The position numbers and the translations under genes were made by a program. Shown here piece by piece: positions 18,914-27,170 of a DNA stretch of 64,000 nt. Under the pieces are notes generated by a model, which was given only the letters and a program-made list of their open reading frames with translations, ran no database searches and had not been told where the DNA came from. Origin of the DNA: Sedimentitalea arenosa (GTDB lineage Bacteria; Pseudomonadota; Alphaproteobacteria; Rhodobacterales; Rhodobacteraceae); NCBI RefSeq assembly GCF_016428585.1, contig NZ_JAELVR010000011.1, forward strand, positions 62,001-126,000, read 5' to 3'. How positions within the stretch are numbered: the stretch's first letter is position 1; each line of letters begins with the position of its first letter.

Positions 18914-19070
18914 TTAAACGCGCCTGCGCCTTTTCGTTCTGGGACGCGATTTCTGCAGCCGCGATCAGCTTGGTGTCATCGAGCTGTTCGGCCAAGGCCC
19001 CCAGGCCATTTGCCGAGGCAAATGATTTGAGGTCCGCGAGAACGTCCAGTATCCAGTCATTGTGCGTCAT
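18852..19070 (-). CDS. Small protein preceding and overlapping luxR
   Basis: A 72-aa predicted protein. The first 45 residues (MTHNDWILDVLADLKSFASA, LGALAEQLDDTKLIAAAEIA) look like a compact helical domain; the tail overlaps luxR in another frame and looks unconstrained. I recall similar small ORFs beside roseobacter luxR genes, but no function. By analogy with CinS of rhizobia it could modulate quorum sensing, which is speculation. It lies right behind the perfect CtrA box. Confidence 0.6.
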   Translation of the reverse strand: MTHNDWILDVLADLKSFASANGLGALAEQLDDTKLIAAAEIASQNEKAQARLNGEHGQLEPDLGGLGRHQRA

Positions 19071-19089
19071 CAGAATCGTCTCACAGTAG

Positions 19090-19105
19090 TTAACGAAAGA
19101 TTAAC
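19090..19105. promoter_or_regulatory. Perfect CtrA binding site upstream of the luxR module
   Basis: The sequence TTAACGAAAGATTAAC matches the CtrA consensus TTAA-N7-TTAAC exactly; the opposite strand also reads TTAA-N7-TTAAC. It lies 20-35 bp upstream of the small ORF that leads into luxR and luxI. Quorum sensing and CtrA are known to be linked in Rhodobacterales such as Dinoroseobacter. Confidence 0.7.
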
Positions 19106-19220
19106 ACAACTTTAGCACGAGCCGATTTGTTAGGAAATTCGCCGCTTTCAACTCCCCAGAAACAGCGAGGGCGGATTTTGCAAGCCACTGATCCCGAAAG
19201 GACCGCTCCAAACACGACGA

Positions 19221-19252
19221 CACCCGCGACGCCGGTGAGCGATTCGCGGGTG
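19221..19252 (-). terminator. Hairpin downstream of ccr
   Basis: CACCCGCGA at 19221-19229 pairs perfectly with TCGCGGGTG at 19244-19252 around a 14-base loop. It sits 33 bp past the ccr stop codon. No T-run follows, so termination is only a possibility. Confidence 0.35.
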
Positions 19253-19284
19253 CCAGAGTTCAGGTCGAGACAGCGAGTCGCCGG

Positions 19285-20571
19285 TTAACGGCGGGCCTCC
19301 AGAACTTCCTCCAAGGTGCGCAGCCCGGTGGTGGGGGACTGGACCAGCACCGACATGTTGCCGGGCTTGTGCTCGTTGCGCAGCATCTTCATGTGCGCCT
19401 GCGGCAGGTCCGCCCAAGAGAACACTTCGGACATGCAGGGATCGAGCCGCCTTTCGAGCATCAGCTTGTTCGCCGCCGAGGCCTGCTTGAGATGTGCGAA
19501 GTGGCTGCCCTGCAGGCGCTTCTGATGCATCCACATGTAGCGCACGTCAAAGGTCAGGTTGAAGCCGGTTGTCCCGGCACAGATCACGACCATGCCGCCC
19601 TTCTTCACCACGAAGGTCGAGACCGGGAAGGTGCTCTCGCCCGGGTGCTCGAACACCATGTCGACATTGACGCCCTTGCCGGTGATGTCCCAGATCGCCT
19701 TGCCGAACTTGCGCGCTTCCTTGAACCATTCGGCGTATTCCGGCGTATTGACGGTCGGCAATTGGCCCCAGCAGTTGAAGTCCTTGCGGTTGATCACGCC
19801 CTTGGCGCCCAGATCCATCACGAAATCACGCTTGGATTCATCCGAGATCACGCCGATCGCATTGGCACCGGCGGTATTGATCAGCTGGATCGCATAGGAG
19901 CCCAGCCCGCCCGACGCGCCCCAGACCAGCACGTTCTGGCCCGGCTTCAGGTCATGCGGTTCGTGCCCGAAGAGCATCCGATAGGCGGTGGCGAGCGTCA
20001 GGGTATAGCAGGCCGATTCCTCCCAGGTGAGATGCTTGGGCCGCGCCATCAGCTGCTGCGCCTGCACATTGGTGAACTGTGCGAAGGAGCCGTCGGGCGT
20101 CTCATAACCCCAGATACGCTGGCTGGGCGAATACATCGGGTCGCCGCCGTTGCATTCCTCGTCGTCGCCGTCGTCCTGGTTGCAGTGGATGACGACCTCG
20201 TCGCCGACCTTCCAGCGCTTGACCTTGTCGCCCACGGCCCAGACGATTCCCGACGCGTCCGAGCCAGCGATGTGGTAGGGCTGCTTGTGACCGTCAAACG
20301 GGCTGATCGGCTTGCCCAACGACGCCCAGACGCCGTTGTAGTTCACACCGGCCGCCATGACGAGGACGAGCACTTCGTGGCTGTCCAGCTCGGGCACGTC
20401 GACGACCTCCTGCACCATCGCGCTGTCGGGTTCGCCGTGGCGTTCACGCCGGATCGCCCATGCGTACATCTTCTTGGGGACATAACCCAGCGGCGGGATT
20501 TCTCCCATTTCGTAGAGATCCTTTTCGGGAGCTTCATACGGAGCGATGTCGCTGTGGGTATCCAAAGCCAT
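19285..20571 (-). CDS. ccr: Crotonyl-CoA carboxylase/reductase
   Basis: Key enzyme of the ethylmalonyl-CoA pathway, reductively carboxylating crotonyl-CoA to ethylmalonyl-CoA with NADPH. The 428-aa protein is a medium-chain reductase: GroES-like N-terminal domain with AGVNYNGVWASLG and HIAGSDASGIVWAVG, and a nucleotide loop LVWGASGGLGSYAIQL near residues 215-230. The acidic insert CNQDDGDDEEC near 150 and FNCWGQLPTVNTPEYAEW near 263 are Ccr-specific. An AAAGGAGG Shine-Dalgarno precedes the ATG. ecm lies 2.3 kb away on the other strand, as in many Rhodobacteraceae. Confidence 0.96.
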   Translation of the reverse strand: MALDTHSDIAPYEAPEKDLYEMGEIPPLGYVPKKMYAWAIRRERHGEPDSAMVQEVVDVPELDSHEVLVLVMAAGVNYNGVWASLGKPISPFDGHKQPYHIAGSDASGIVWAVGDKVKRWKVGDEVVIHCNQDDGDDEECNGGDPMYSPSQRIWGYETPDGSFAQFTNVQAQQLMARPKHLTWEESACYTLTLATAYRMLFGHEPHDLKPGQNVLVWGASGGLGSYAIQLINTAGANAIGVISDESKRDFVMDLGAKGVINRKDFNCWGQLPTVNTPEYAEWFKEARKFGKAIWDITGKGVNVDMVFEHPGESTFPVSTFVVKKGGMVVICAGTTGFNLTFDVRYMWMHQKRLQGSHFAHLKQASAANKLMLERRLDPCMSEVFSWADLPQAHMKMLRNEHKPGNMSVLVQSPTTGLRTLEEVLEARR

Positions 20572-20680
20572 TGTGGCCTCCTTTTATCCTATGTTCGCCG
20601 CAATGCAGAATCGCGTATCTGACACCGGGATATGAAGAGGCGCGCAACAATGCAACATCAAATGAGACCGTTTTGAAACT

Positions 20681-22096
20681 TTATGACCCAGCAGGCGCAG
20701 AAAGTTGCGCTGCGTCCGCAGCATGATCCGCGCCGTACGGCCCCAGTATGTGCCGGATCGAATTGGCGTAGAACCTCAGAAGCTCGGTCTCTTCCGGCAC
20801 CACTTCGTAGCGATCACCGCGCAGGACCAGAACCCGCCGCTCGATCAGGTGCCGCAGCCCGGTCTCGGCGGCGTAGTCGCGATTGTGGCGCGGCAGATAG
20901 ACGTGGGAGTCCGGGTGCGCGCGCATCGTCGCGCTGAACCCGGTTTCGACGTCCGCACGAGTCATCGGCCCGTTCTTCAGGATCAGCCACGCGACAAGCG
21001 GGACCGGCAGAATCGGCACGATGGCCCCGATCTCGCGACTCAGGCGCCGCGCCAGCGGAACGGTCGGATCCGAGGCACCCGCCCCGCCGACGACCTCTTT
21101 CAGGGACAGCGGCGTCCCAAAGCTGACGGCCGCATATCCGAAACGGTGATACCGTCCCGTGACCCGCAGCCAGACCTGTTTCACCGCGTTGCCGGCGATC
21201 ACTCCGATGCGGGCATTGAAGCGTCCGTTGGGATCGTGCGCCGCGGCCACGAGGATGCGATCCTCCAGCACCCTGTCGTAGTTCAGCGCCACCGGCACGA
21301 ACACCACGTCACGCCCGCCGGGGTCGAAATCGTCGACGATGTATTTCAGCAATCCCAGCTTGGGCCGCATCAGCGCGCCGGACTGGCTCAGCCCGCCTTC
21401 GGGAAAGATCGCCTGGGTCACACCGGCATCCGTCGCCAGCCTCACATAGCGCGCCAGCACCTTGCGATAGAGTTCGTTGCGGGACTTGCGCCGGATGAAA
21501 TAGGCGCCCATCGCCCGGATCAGACCGCTCAGAGGCCAGACCCGCGCCCATTCGCCGACGGCATAGGACAGGGCGGACCGCTCGGCGGCAAGATAGGTGA
21601 CCAGCACATAATCCATGTTGCTGCGGTGGTTCATCACGAAAATCACCGTCGCGTTGGTGTCGATCGCCTTCAGCCCATCCTCGTCCTGGTATCCCAACCG
21701 CACCCGATACAGCGCGTTGGACAGAAAACGCGCCGCCCGGATCGCAAAGCCGAAATAGGCCGAAGCGGAGAAGGACGGCACGATCTCGCGCGCGTACCTG
21801 CGGGCCTCCTCGAAGGCGACGCTTTCGGGGATACCTTCGGCTGCTGCGTGATCGGCCACCGCCTGGCTGACCTGCGGATCATAGATCAGGCGCTGGATCA
21901 TGTCGTGACGGCGGGCAAGCTTGAACGGCTGGATCGGACGCTCCAGCTTTTCGTTCAGCCGCGCAACCGCCCGCTCCAGACGACGCCGGAAAAACCAGCG
22001 GACCGACGGCACCATGACACGGTCGAAGGCTGCGATCACGGCGAACCCGATGATCAGAACCAGAAGCCAGAGTGGGATTTCGACGATCGAAGACAT
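20681..22096 (-). CDS. 1-acyl-glycerol-3-phosphate / glycerol-3-phosphate acyltransferase-like membrane protein
   Basis: A 471-aa acyltransferase with an N-terminal transmembrane helix (residues 6-24). Acyltransferase block I is NHRSNMD (HX4D) and block III is FPEGGLSQSG. The long form resembles PlsB-like glycerol-3-phosphate acyltransferases more than the short PlsC. It should act at the inner membrane in phospholipid synthesis; the acceptor is inferred. The start at 22096 (MSSIVEIPLW) is preferred over an in-frame ATG 41 codons upstream that would overlap the divergent GNAT gene. Confidence 0.8.
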   Translation of the reverse strand: MSSIVEIPLWLLVLIIGFAVIAAFDRVMVPSVRWFFRRRLERAVARLNEKLERPIQPFKLARRHDMIQRLIYDPQVSQAVADHAAAEGIPESVAFEEARRYAREIVPSFSASAYFGFAIRAARFLSNALYRVRLGYQDEDGLKAIDTNATVIFVMNHRSNMDYVLVTYLAAERSALSYAVGEWARVWPLSGLIRAMGAYFIRRKSRNELYRKVLARYVRLATDAGVTQAIFPEGGLSQSGALMRPKLGLLKYIVDDFDPGGRDVVFVPVALNYDRVLEDRILVAAAHDPNGRFNARIGVIAGNAVKQVWLRVTGRYHRFGYAAVSFGTPLSLKEVVGGAGASDPTVPLARRLSREIGAIVPILPVPLVAWLILKNGPMTRADVETGFSATMRAHPDSHVYLPRHNRDYAAETGLRHLIERRVLVLRGDRYEVVPEETELLRFYANSIRHILGPYGADHAADAAQLSAPAGS

Positions 22097-22131
22097 GACC
22101 GATCCTTGCAGGACGTGCCTGCAAGGTAAAT

Positions 22132-22752
22132 ATGTCATTGATGACCGGATCACACGCCTCTCCCAAGATCGAAATCTCACCGGGTTTTCACGATTCGGAA
22201 CGAGACTTCGCCGCGACACTGTTCTGGCAGGCGTTTCAGGCCAAGCTGGCGCCGCTCATGAGACCGCAAGCGAAGGCGCTGGCGTTTCTTGCGCGCACGA
22301 TAGACCCCGCGTTCTGCCTCGCCGCACGATCAGAGGATGGGCAATTGCTGGGTCTGGCCGGTTTCAAGACCGACAAGGGCGCTCTGGTGGGCGGCACCAT
22401 GTCCGATCTGGCCGAGACCTACGGCTGGATCGGCGCGCTGTGGCGTGCGCCCCTCTTGGCCCTCCTCGAGCGCGATACAAGGCCCGGCGTGTTCCAGATG
22501 GACGGTATCTTCGTCGCACCGCAGGCGCGCGGTCTCGGTGTCGGGACGGCGCTACTCGGAGCGATCCGGGAACATGCCCGCGATCTTGGCATGGGGGAAA
22601 TCAGTCTCGACGTGATCGATACCAACCCGCGCGCGCGGGCACTCTATGAACGGTTCGGGTTCACCGCCACGCAGACGACCGACATCGGCCCGCTGCGCCA
22701 TTTGTTCGGATTCCGGAGCAGCACGCAGATGCGGATGCACATCATGGAATGA
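22132..22752 (+). CDS. GNAT-family N-acetyltransferase
   Basis: A 206-aa acetyltransferase with the acetyl-CoA loop in VAPQARGLGVGTALL near residues 126-140, followed by SLDVIDTNPRARALYERFGF, a standard GNAT C-terminal half. Substrate unknown. The gene starts 35 bp from the divergent acyltransferase and has an AAGGTAA Shine-Dalgarno. It lies between ccr and ecm. Confidence 0.85.
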   Translation: MSLMTGSHASPKIEISPGFHDSERDFAATLFWQAFQAKLAPLMRPQAKALAFLARTIDPAFCLAARSEDGQLLGLAGFKTDKGALVGGTMSDLAETYGWIGALWRAPLLALLERDTRPGVFQMDGIFVAPQARGLGVGTALLGAIREHARDLGMGEISLDVIDTNPRARALYERFGFTATQTTDIGPLRHLFGFRSSTQMRMHIME

Positions 22753-22778
22753 CTCGGCGGATGCCGCATCGCAGCGAA

Positions 22779-22807
22779 TTGACATATGTCGAAAATTTCT
22801 GTTTAGA
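22779..22807 (+). promoter_or_regulatory. Promoter of ecm with an overlapping palindrome
   Basis: TTGACA at 22779-22784, a 17-bp spacer and TTTAGA at 22802-22807 form a near-consensus sigma70 promoter 46 bp before the ecm ATG. A perfect 10-bp palindrome, GACATATGTC (22781-22790), overlaps the -35 hexamer and may be an operator. Confidence 0.6.
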
Positions 22808-22852
22808 CACTTGGGACGAAAGATAATTGCTCACTTCACTTGCGAGGCCGCC

Positions 22853-24820
22853 ATGTCACAGACGCAGAAAGACCGCCCCTGGCTGATCCGGACCTATGCC
22901 GGACATTCCACCGCAAAGGCCTCGAACGCACTCTATCGCGGCAACCTCGAAAAGGGCCAGACCGGGCTTTCCGTCGCCTTCGACCTGCCGACCCAAACCG
23001 GCTATGACAGCGATCATACGCTGGCGCGCGGCGAAGTCGGCAAGGTCGGCGTGCCGATCTCGCATCTGGGCGACATGCGCACGCTGTTCGACCAGATCCC
23101 GCTGGACCAGATGAATACATCGATGACGATCAACGCCACTGCGCCGTGGTTGCTGGCGCTCTACATCGCCGTGGCCGAGGAACAGGGTGCGGATGTCAGC
23201 AAGCTGCAGGGCACGGTCCAGAACGACATCATCAAGGAATACCTGTCGCGCGGCACCTATGTCCTGCCGCCCGAACCGTCGCTGAAGATGATCGCCGACG
23301 TGGCCGAATATTGCTACTCCAACGTGCCGAAATGGAACCCTATGAACGTGTGTTCCTATCATCTGCAGGAAGCAGGCGCGACGCCCGAGCAGGAGCTCGC
23401 TTTCGCACTGGCGACCGCCATCGCGGTCCTTGACGAATTGCGCCCGCGCGTTCCCGAAAAGGATTTTCCGACGCTCGTCGGCCGGATCTCGTTCTTCGTC
23501 AACGCAGGCATCCGTTTCGTCACCGAGATGTGCAAGATGCGCGCCTTCGTCGACCTTTGGGACGAGATTTGCGAACAGCGCTATGGCGTGACCGACCCCA
23601 AGATGCGGCGCTTCCGGTATGGCGTGCAGGTGAACTCGCTGGGCCTGACCGAGCAGCAGCCCGAAAACAATGTTTATCGCATCCTGATCGAGATGCTGGC
23701 CGTGACCCTGTCCAAGAAGGCCCGCGCCCGCGCGGTGCAGCTTCCGGCCTGGAACGAGGCGCTCGGCCTGCCCCGTCCCTGGGATCAGCAATGGTCGATG
23801 CGGATGCAGCAGATCGTCGCCTATGAAACCGACCTGCTGGAATACGACGACCTGTTCGACGGCAACCCGGCGGTCGATCGCAAGGTCGAGGAGCTGAAAA
23901 CCGGCGCCCGCGCGGAACTCGCCAATCTCGACAGCATGGGCGGCGCGGTGTCCTCGATCGAGTACATGAAATCCCGCCTCGTGGAATCCAACGCCGACCG
24001 TCTCAACCGTATCGAATCGGGCGAGACAACCGTCGTGGGCGTCAACAAGTTCACCACCACCGAACCTTCGCCGCTGATGAGTGCGGATGGGGGCATCCTG
24101 GTCGTCGACCCCGCGGTCGAGCAGGACCAGATTGCACGCCTCAAGGAATGGCGCGACAGTCGCGACGCCGAGGCGGTGGCAAACGCCCTCGCCGCGCTGC
24201 GCGAGGCCGCCCGCAGCGGCAGCAATGTCATGGAACCGTCGATCCGCGCCGCAAAGGCCGGAGTCACCACCGGCGAATGGGCCGAGGAAATGCGCCGCGT
24301 CTTCGGCACCTACCGCGGCCCGACTGGCGTTTCGGCCTCGGTGTCCAACAAGACCGAAGGCCTGGACCACATCCGCGATGCCGTGAACGCCGCCAGCGAC
24401 CGACTGGGTCGGCGGGTCAAGTTCCTCGTCGGCAAACCCGGGCTTGACGGGCATTCCAACGGCGCAGAGCAGATCGCCTTCCGCGCCCGCGATTGCGGCA
24501 TGGACATCACCTATCAGGGAATCCGGCTCACACCCGAGGAAATCGTCGCTGCCGCACAGGCCGAAAACGCCCATGTGGTCGGCCTTTCGATCCTGTCCGG
24601 CAGCCACGTTCCGCTTGTCGAAGAGGTGATGGAGCGTATGAAAACGGCAGGAATGGCGCACATTCCCGTCATCGTAGGCGGAATCATACCGGAAGAAGAC
24701 TCCCAAAGGTTGCAAAACCTCGGCGTATCAAAAATATACACGCCGAAGGATTTCGAGTTGAACACGATCATGATGGATATCGTGTCGCTTGTGGATCCTG
24801 GGCAAATCGCAGCCCAGTAA
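22853..24820 (+). CDS. ecm: Ethylmalonyl-CoA mutase
   Basis: B12-dependent mutase converting (2R)-ethylmalonyl-CoA to (2S)-methylsuccinyl-CoA. The 655-aa chain has the methylmalonyl-CoA-mutase-type barrel (RTYAGHSTAKASNALYR near the start; FDLPTQTGYDSDH near 45) and a C-terminal cobalamin domain with the base-off His motif DGHSNG near residue 530. The shorter N terminus, single-chain build and linkage to ccr distinguish it from methylmalonyl-CoA mutase. The start is the ATG at 22853 behind GAGG. Confidence 0.95.
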   Translation: MSQTQKDRPWLIRTYAGHSTAKASNALYRGNLEKGQTGLSVAFDLPTQTGYDSDHTLARGEVGKVGVPISHLGDMRTLFDQIPLDQMNTSMTINATAPWLLALYIAVAEEQGADVSKLQGTVQNDIIKEYLSRGTYVLPPEPSLKMIADVAEYCYSNVPKWNPMNVCSYHLQEAGATPEQELAFALATAIAVLDELRPRVPEKDFPTLVGRISFFVNAGIRFVTEMCKMRAFVDLWDEICEQRYGVTDPKMRRFRYGVQVNSLGLTEQQPENNVYRILIEMLAVTLSKKARARAVQLPAWNEALGLPRPWDQQWSMRMQQIVAYETDLLEYDDLFDGNPAVDRKVEELKTGARAELANLDSMGGAVSSIEYMKSRLVESNADRLNRIESGETTVVGVNKFTTTEPSPLMSADGGILVVDPAVEQDQIARLKEWRDSRDAEAVANALAALREAARSGSNVMEPSIRAAKAGVTTGEWAEEMRRVFGTYRGPTGVSASVSNKTEGLDHIRDAVNAASDRLGRRVKFLVGKPGLDGHSNGAEQIAFRARDCGMDITYQGIRLTPEEIVAAAQAENAHVVGLSILSGSHVPLVEEVMERMKTAGMAHIPVIVGGIIPEEDSQRLQNLGVSKIYTPKDFELNTIMMDIVSLVDPGQIAAQ

Positions 24821-24830
24821 GGGTTTTTTT
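24798..24830 (+). terminator. Possible terminator at the end of ecm
   Basis: CTGGGC (24798-24803) pairs with GCCCAG (24812-24817) within the last codons of ecm, and a run of seven T follows at 24824-24830. The six bases between stem and T-run make it non-canonical. Confidence 0.4.
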
Positions 24831-24869
24831 GCCGATTTTGAAAATTGACGCTGAAGCGCTTTACATTGC

Positions 24870-24906
24870 ACGCTATTGTGCCAATGTTGACGCTATTGTG
24901 CGTCAA
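24870..24906. promoter_or_regulatory. Repeat and palindrome upstream of the H-NS gene
   Basis: A 12-bp direct repeat, ACGCTATTGTGC, occurs at 24870-24881 and 24890-24901, spaced exactly 20 bp. The second copy is inside a perfect inverted repeat TTGACGC-N6-GCGTCAA at 24887-24906. A third TTGACGC lies at 24845. These face the ribosome binding site of the H-NS gene and may be its operator, possibly autoregulatory. Confidence 0.5.
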
Positions 24907-24928
24907 GTTGACCTATTTGGAGAAAACG

Positions 24929-25249
24929 ATGGCGATAGACCTTAAGACCATGTCGCGCAGCGAATTGAAGAAACTGAAAGACGACGTGGTAAAGGCGCTG
25001 AATGACGCTGAAAAGCGCGAACGCCGTGAAGCCCTTAAGGCGGCCAAGAAAGCGGCTGCGGAATACGGCTTTGCCCTCGACGAACTGTCCGGGGATGTCC
25101 GCCGACTCGACAAAGTCAAAACCAAAAATCCCCCCAAATACCGAAACCCGGACAATCCGGAACAAACCTGGACCGGCCGTGGCCGCAAACCGCAATGGGT
25201 CCACGATGCCCTCGCCCGGGGTATCGACGTATCCGATCTTGAAATCTGA
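24929..25249 (+). CDS. H-NS family nucleoid-associated protein (HvrA-like)
   Basis: A 106-aa DNA-binding protein. The N-terminal half is a Lys/Glu-rich coiled coil (residues 5-45) for oligomerisation. The C-terminal domain has the H-NS signature KYRNPDNPEQTWTGRGRKPQW near residues 72-92, which inserts into AT-rich minor grooves. Size and arrangement match HvrA/Spb of Rhodobacter. The start at 24929 has TTTGGAGA upstream; a longer in-frame start adds unlikely residues. Confidence 0.92.
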   Translation: MAIDLKTMSRSELKKLKDDVVKALNDAEKRERREALKAAKKAAAEYGFALDELSGDVRRLDKVKTKNPPKYRNPDNPEQTWTGRGRKPQWVHDALARGIDVSDLEI

Positions 25250-25267
25250 CCGGATCGGCAATCTTTC

Positions 25268-25972
25268 ATGACAATTCACATTGGCGCGAAACCCGGCGAA
25301 ATTGCCGAAACCGTTCTCTTGCCCGGCGATCCCTATCGCGCGAAATGGGCGGCCGAAACCTTTCTCAGCGAGGTTCGGCTGATCAACGAGGTCCGGGGAA
25401 TGCTGGGCTTCACCGGTTTCTGGAACGGGCATCGCGTGACGATTCAGGGCAGCGGCATGGGGATGCCGTCGCTGTCGATCTATGTGAACGAACTGATCCG
25501 GGACTATGATGCAAAGACGCTGATCCGCATCGGGTCATGCGGCGGCATGCAGGATCACGTCGGCTTGCGCGACGTGATCCTTGCCATGACCGCCAGCACG
25601 CTCAGCACACCGTCCCGCGGCATTTTCCGCGAGCTGTCCTTTGCGCCTTGCGCCGACTGGTCGCTTCTGCGCGCGGCGGCAAAAGCCGCGGAAGACAAGG
25701 GCACTGCGACCCATGTGGGCGGCATCTATTCCTCGGACGTCTTTTACGACGAACGCCCCGATCTCAACGAACAGATGGTGCGGCACGGAATTCTTGGCGT
25801 CGAGATGGAAGCGGCCGAACTCTATACGCTGGCGGCGCGCTACGGAAGGCGTGCGCTCGCGGTTCTGACCGTGTCAGACCATCTGGGGACCGGCGAGGCC
25901 CTCCCGGCAGCCGACCGTGAGACCAGCTTCGCCGACATGGTCGATATCGCGCTGCATGCCGCCTTCGCATGA
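25268..25972 (+). CDS. deoD: Purine-nucleoside phosphorylase, DeoD type
   Basis: A 234-aa hexameric-type phosphorylase cleaving purine (deoxy)nucleosides with phosphate. Features are the start [26 protein letters not shown], the phosphate-site RIGSCGGMQ near 77-85, [17 protein letters not shown] near 177, and the catalytic Asp in VSDHLGTG near 202. It is an obvious metabolic partner of the BMP-type nucleoside importer at 8.3-13.4 kb, though not linked to it. It lies 18 bp after the H-NS gene. Confidence 0.93.
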   Translation: MTIHIGAKPGEIAETVLLPGDPYRAKWAAETFLSEVRLINEVRGMLGFTGFWNGHRVTIQGSGMGMPSLSIYVNELIRDYDAKTLIRIGSCGGMQDHVGLRDVILAMTASTLSTPSRGIFRELSFAPCADWSLLRAAAKAAEDKGTATHVGGIYSSDVFYDERPDLNEQMVRHGILGVEMEAAELYTLAARYGRRALAVLTVSDHLGTGEALPAADRETSFADMVDIALHAAFA

Positions 25973-26034
25973 TCCGGCGGAACGTGCGGACAGGGCGCGA
26001 TCGGAATGATCTTCTGGATTTGTGACGCGGAGCC

Positions 26035-26883
26035 CTAAAGCCCGTGGCTTCCGTCATAGCCGTTGCGGTCAGGGCTGCGCCATCCGGCGAGCGCTCCGAT
26101 CCGTGGCGTGAACACATCGACCAAGAGCGGATAGCAGACCGCCGTATCACTGGAATGCTCCGCGCTGCAATCGCCCCCGGGGCACGCACTGAGGGCTCCC
26201 AGCAAGTCGATCTCGGCGAAAAACTCGAGAAAATCGCCGGGTCGGACCGGGCTGGCTTTCATGAAATACTGCCCGGTGTCTCGTGTGAAGCCGGTGCACA
26301 TGAAAACGTTCAGCACGTCATGCACATGCGGCTCGGCCTCGCGTATCGAAGCGCCCAGATGACCCGCCAGCGCCCGGGTCAGGTTTGAGTGGCAGCAGTG
26401 ATGATACTGGCTGCCGGACAACAGATTGCCGGTATAGGGGTCGCAGCGGGTTCCGATGACGTCATGAACGCTGCCTCCGAACGCATCCCGGCCGTACCAG
26501 TCCAGGCTGTCTTCGATGATCGTCGCCATCGGTCGAAGATGGGGAAAGCTGCTCCACATACGACGCCCGGTGGTCAGATGCGTGCCGTGCAGAGCGCGCG
26601 TCTTGCCGGAATAGAACCGCTCGGACAGGTCGGTCGCGTTCCAGAGATTGAGGTCGCCGACCTGCGGCCCCTCGACGGAGGTAATCCGGAAGAACGAGCC
26701 CGCCGGAACGGAAAAGCAGCGTGCCTCACGCGGAGGAACCGTCACAGAGGCGGTCTCGTGCGCCCCCTCGCGCGCAGCCCGGTAGAGATCAAGATCCGGC
26801 GCGGGCAAAGTCTCGGTCGGATAGCAGATGACAGGATCGATCGCGCGGCGCAGATCGGCATCGGCAGGGGGATTTCGGGTCAT
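26035..26883 (-). CDS. Urea carboxylase-associated family (DUF1989) protein
   Basis: A 282-aa DUF1989 protein. The metal-binding cupin-like features include GDLNLWNATDLSERF near residue 95, HGTHLTTGRRMWSSF near 120 and TRCDPYTGNLLSGSQYHHCCHSN near 160. Relatives accompany urea carboxylase or act in guanidine/carboxyguanidine breakdown; no urea carboxylase genes are nearby, so the role is open. The start at 26883 is preceded by GGAG; an in-frame ATG 26 codons upstream is less likely. Confidence 0.75.
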   Translation of the reverse strand: MTRNPPADADLRRAIDPVICYPTETLPAPDLDLYRAAREGAHETASVTVPPREARCFSVPAGSFFRITSVEGPQVGDLNLWNATDLSERFYSGKTRALHGTHLTTGRRMWSSFPHLRPMATIIEDSLDWYGRDAFGGSVHDVIGTRCDPYTGNLLSGSQYHHCCHSNLTRALAGHLGASIREAEPHVHDVLNVFMCTGFTRDTGQYFMKASPVRPGDFLEFFAEIDLLGALSACPGGDCSAEHSSDTAVCYPLLVDVFTPRIGALAGWRSPDRNGYDGSHGL

Positions 26884-27000
26884 GCAAAGCACTCCTTTTC
26901 TGCGCAAGACTGCGTCAGGAAAGGCACGGTTGAAAGACCCGGTCTGTGGCGGCCTTCCCAAACGCTGCAGCCAGTGCGTGTCAGGTCATCGTGGCGATGC

Positions 27001-27044
27001 TGGGGCTCTGCCCCAGACCCCGGAGTATTTGAACGAAGATGAAA
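27001..27044 (-). repeat. Rhodobacterales-type intergenic repeat, copy A
   Basis: This copy has a hairpin TGGGGC-TCT-GCCCCA followed by CCCCGGAGTATTT and GAACGAAGATGAAAA. Read on the minus strand it gives TCATCTTCG..AAATACTCCGGGG then a GC hairpin, the same layout as the copy at 51214. I recognise the CCGGAGTATTT core from many roseobacter intergenic regions. Confidence 0.7.
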
Positions 27045-27073
27045 AAAGGACCGGAAAGGCGTTTCACCTCGAT

Positions 27074-27124
27074 GGAAATACTCCGGGGGAGACTACCAAA
27101 GGTAGTCGGGGGCAGCGCCCCCAA
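27074..27124 (+). repeat. Rhodobacterales-type intergenic repeat, copy B (opposite orientation)
   Basis: The same core (GGAAATACTCCGGGGG) appears inverted 30 bp from copy A, followed by two perfect hairpins, GACTACC-AAA-GGTAGTC and GGGGGC-AGC-GCCCCC. Copies A and B face each other in the 287-bp gap between the decarboxylase and DUF1989 genes, both of which are read from the minus strand. Confidence 0.7.
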
Positions 27125-27170
27125 CTCCTGTTCAGAGTATGCCCGTTACGACATTCCGGGCACCGAACTG

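Noticed and set aside
22856-24715. A 619-codon antisense frame over ecm
   Set aside because: Shadow of the conserved ethylmalonyl-CoA mutase gene; no recognisable domains.
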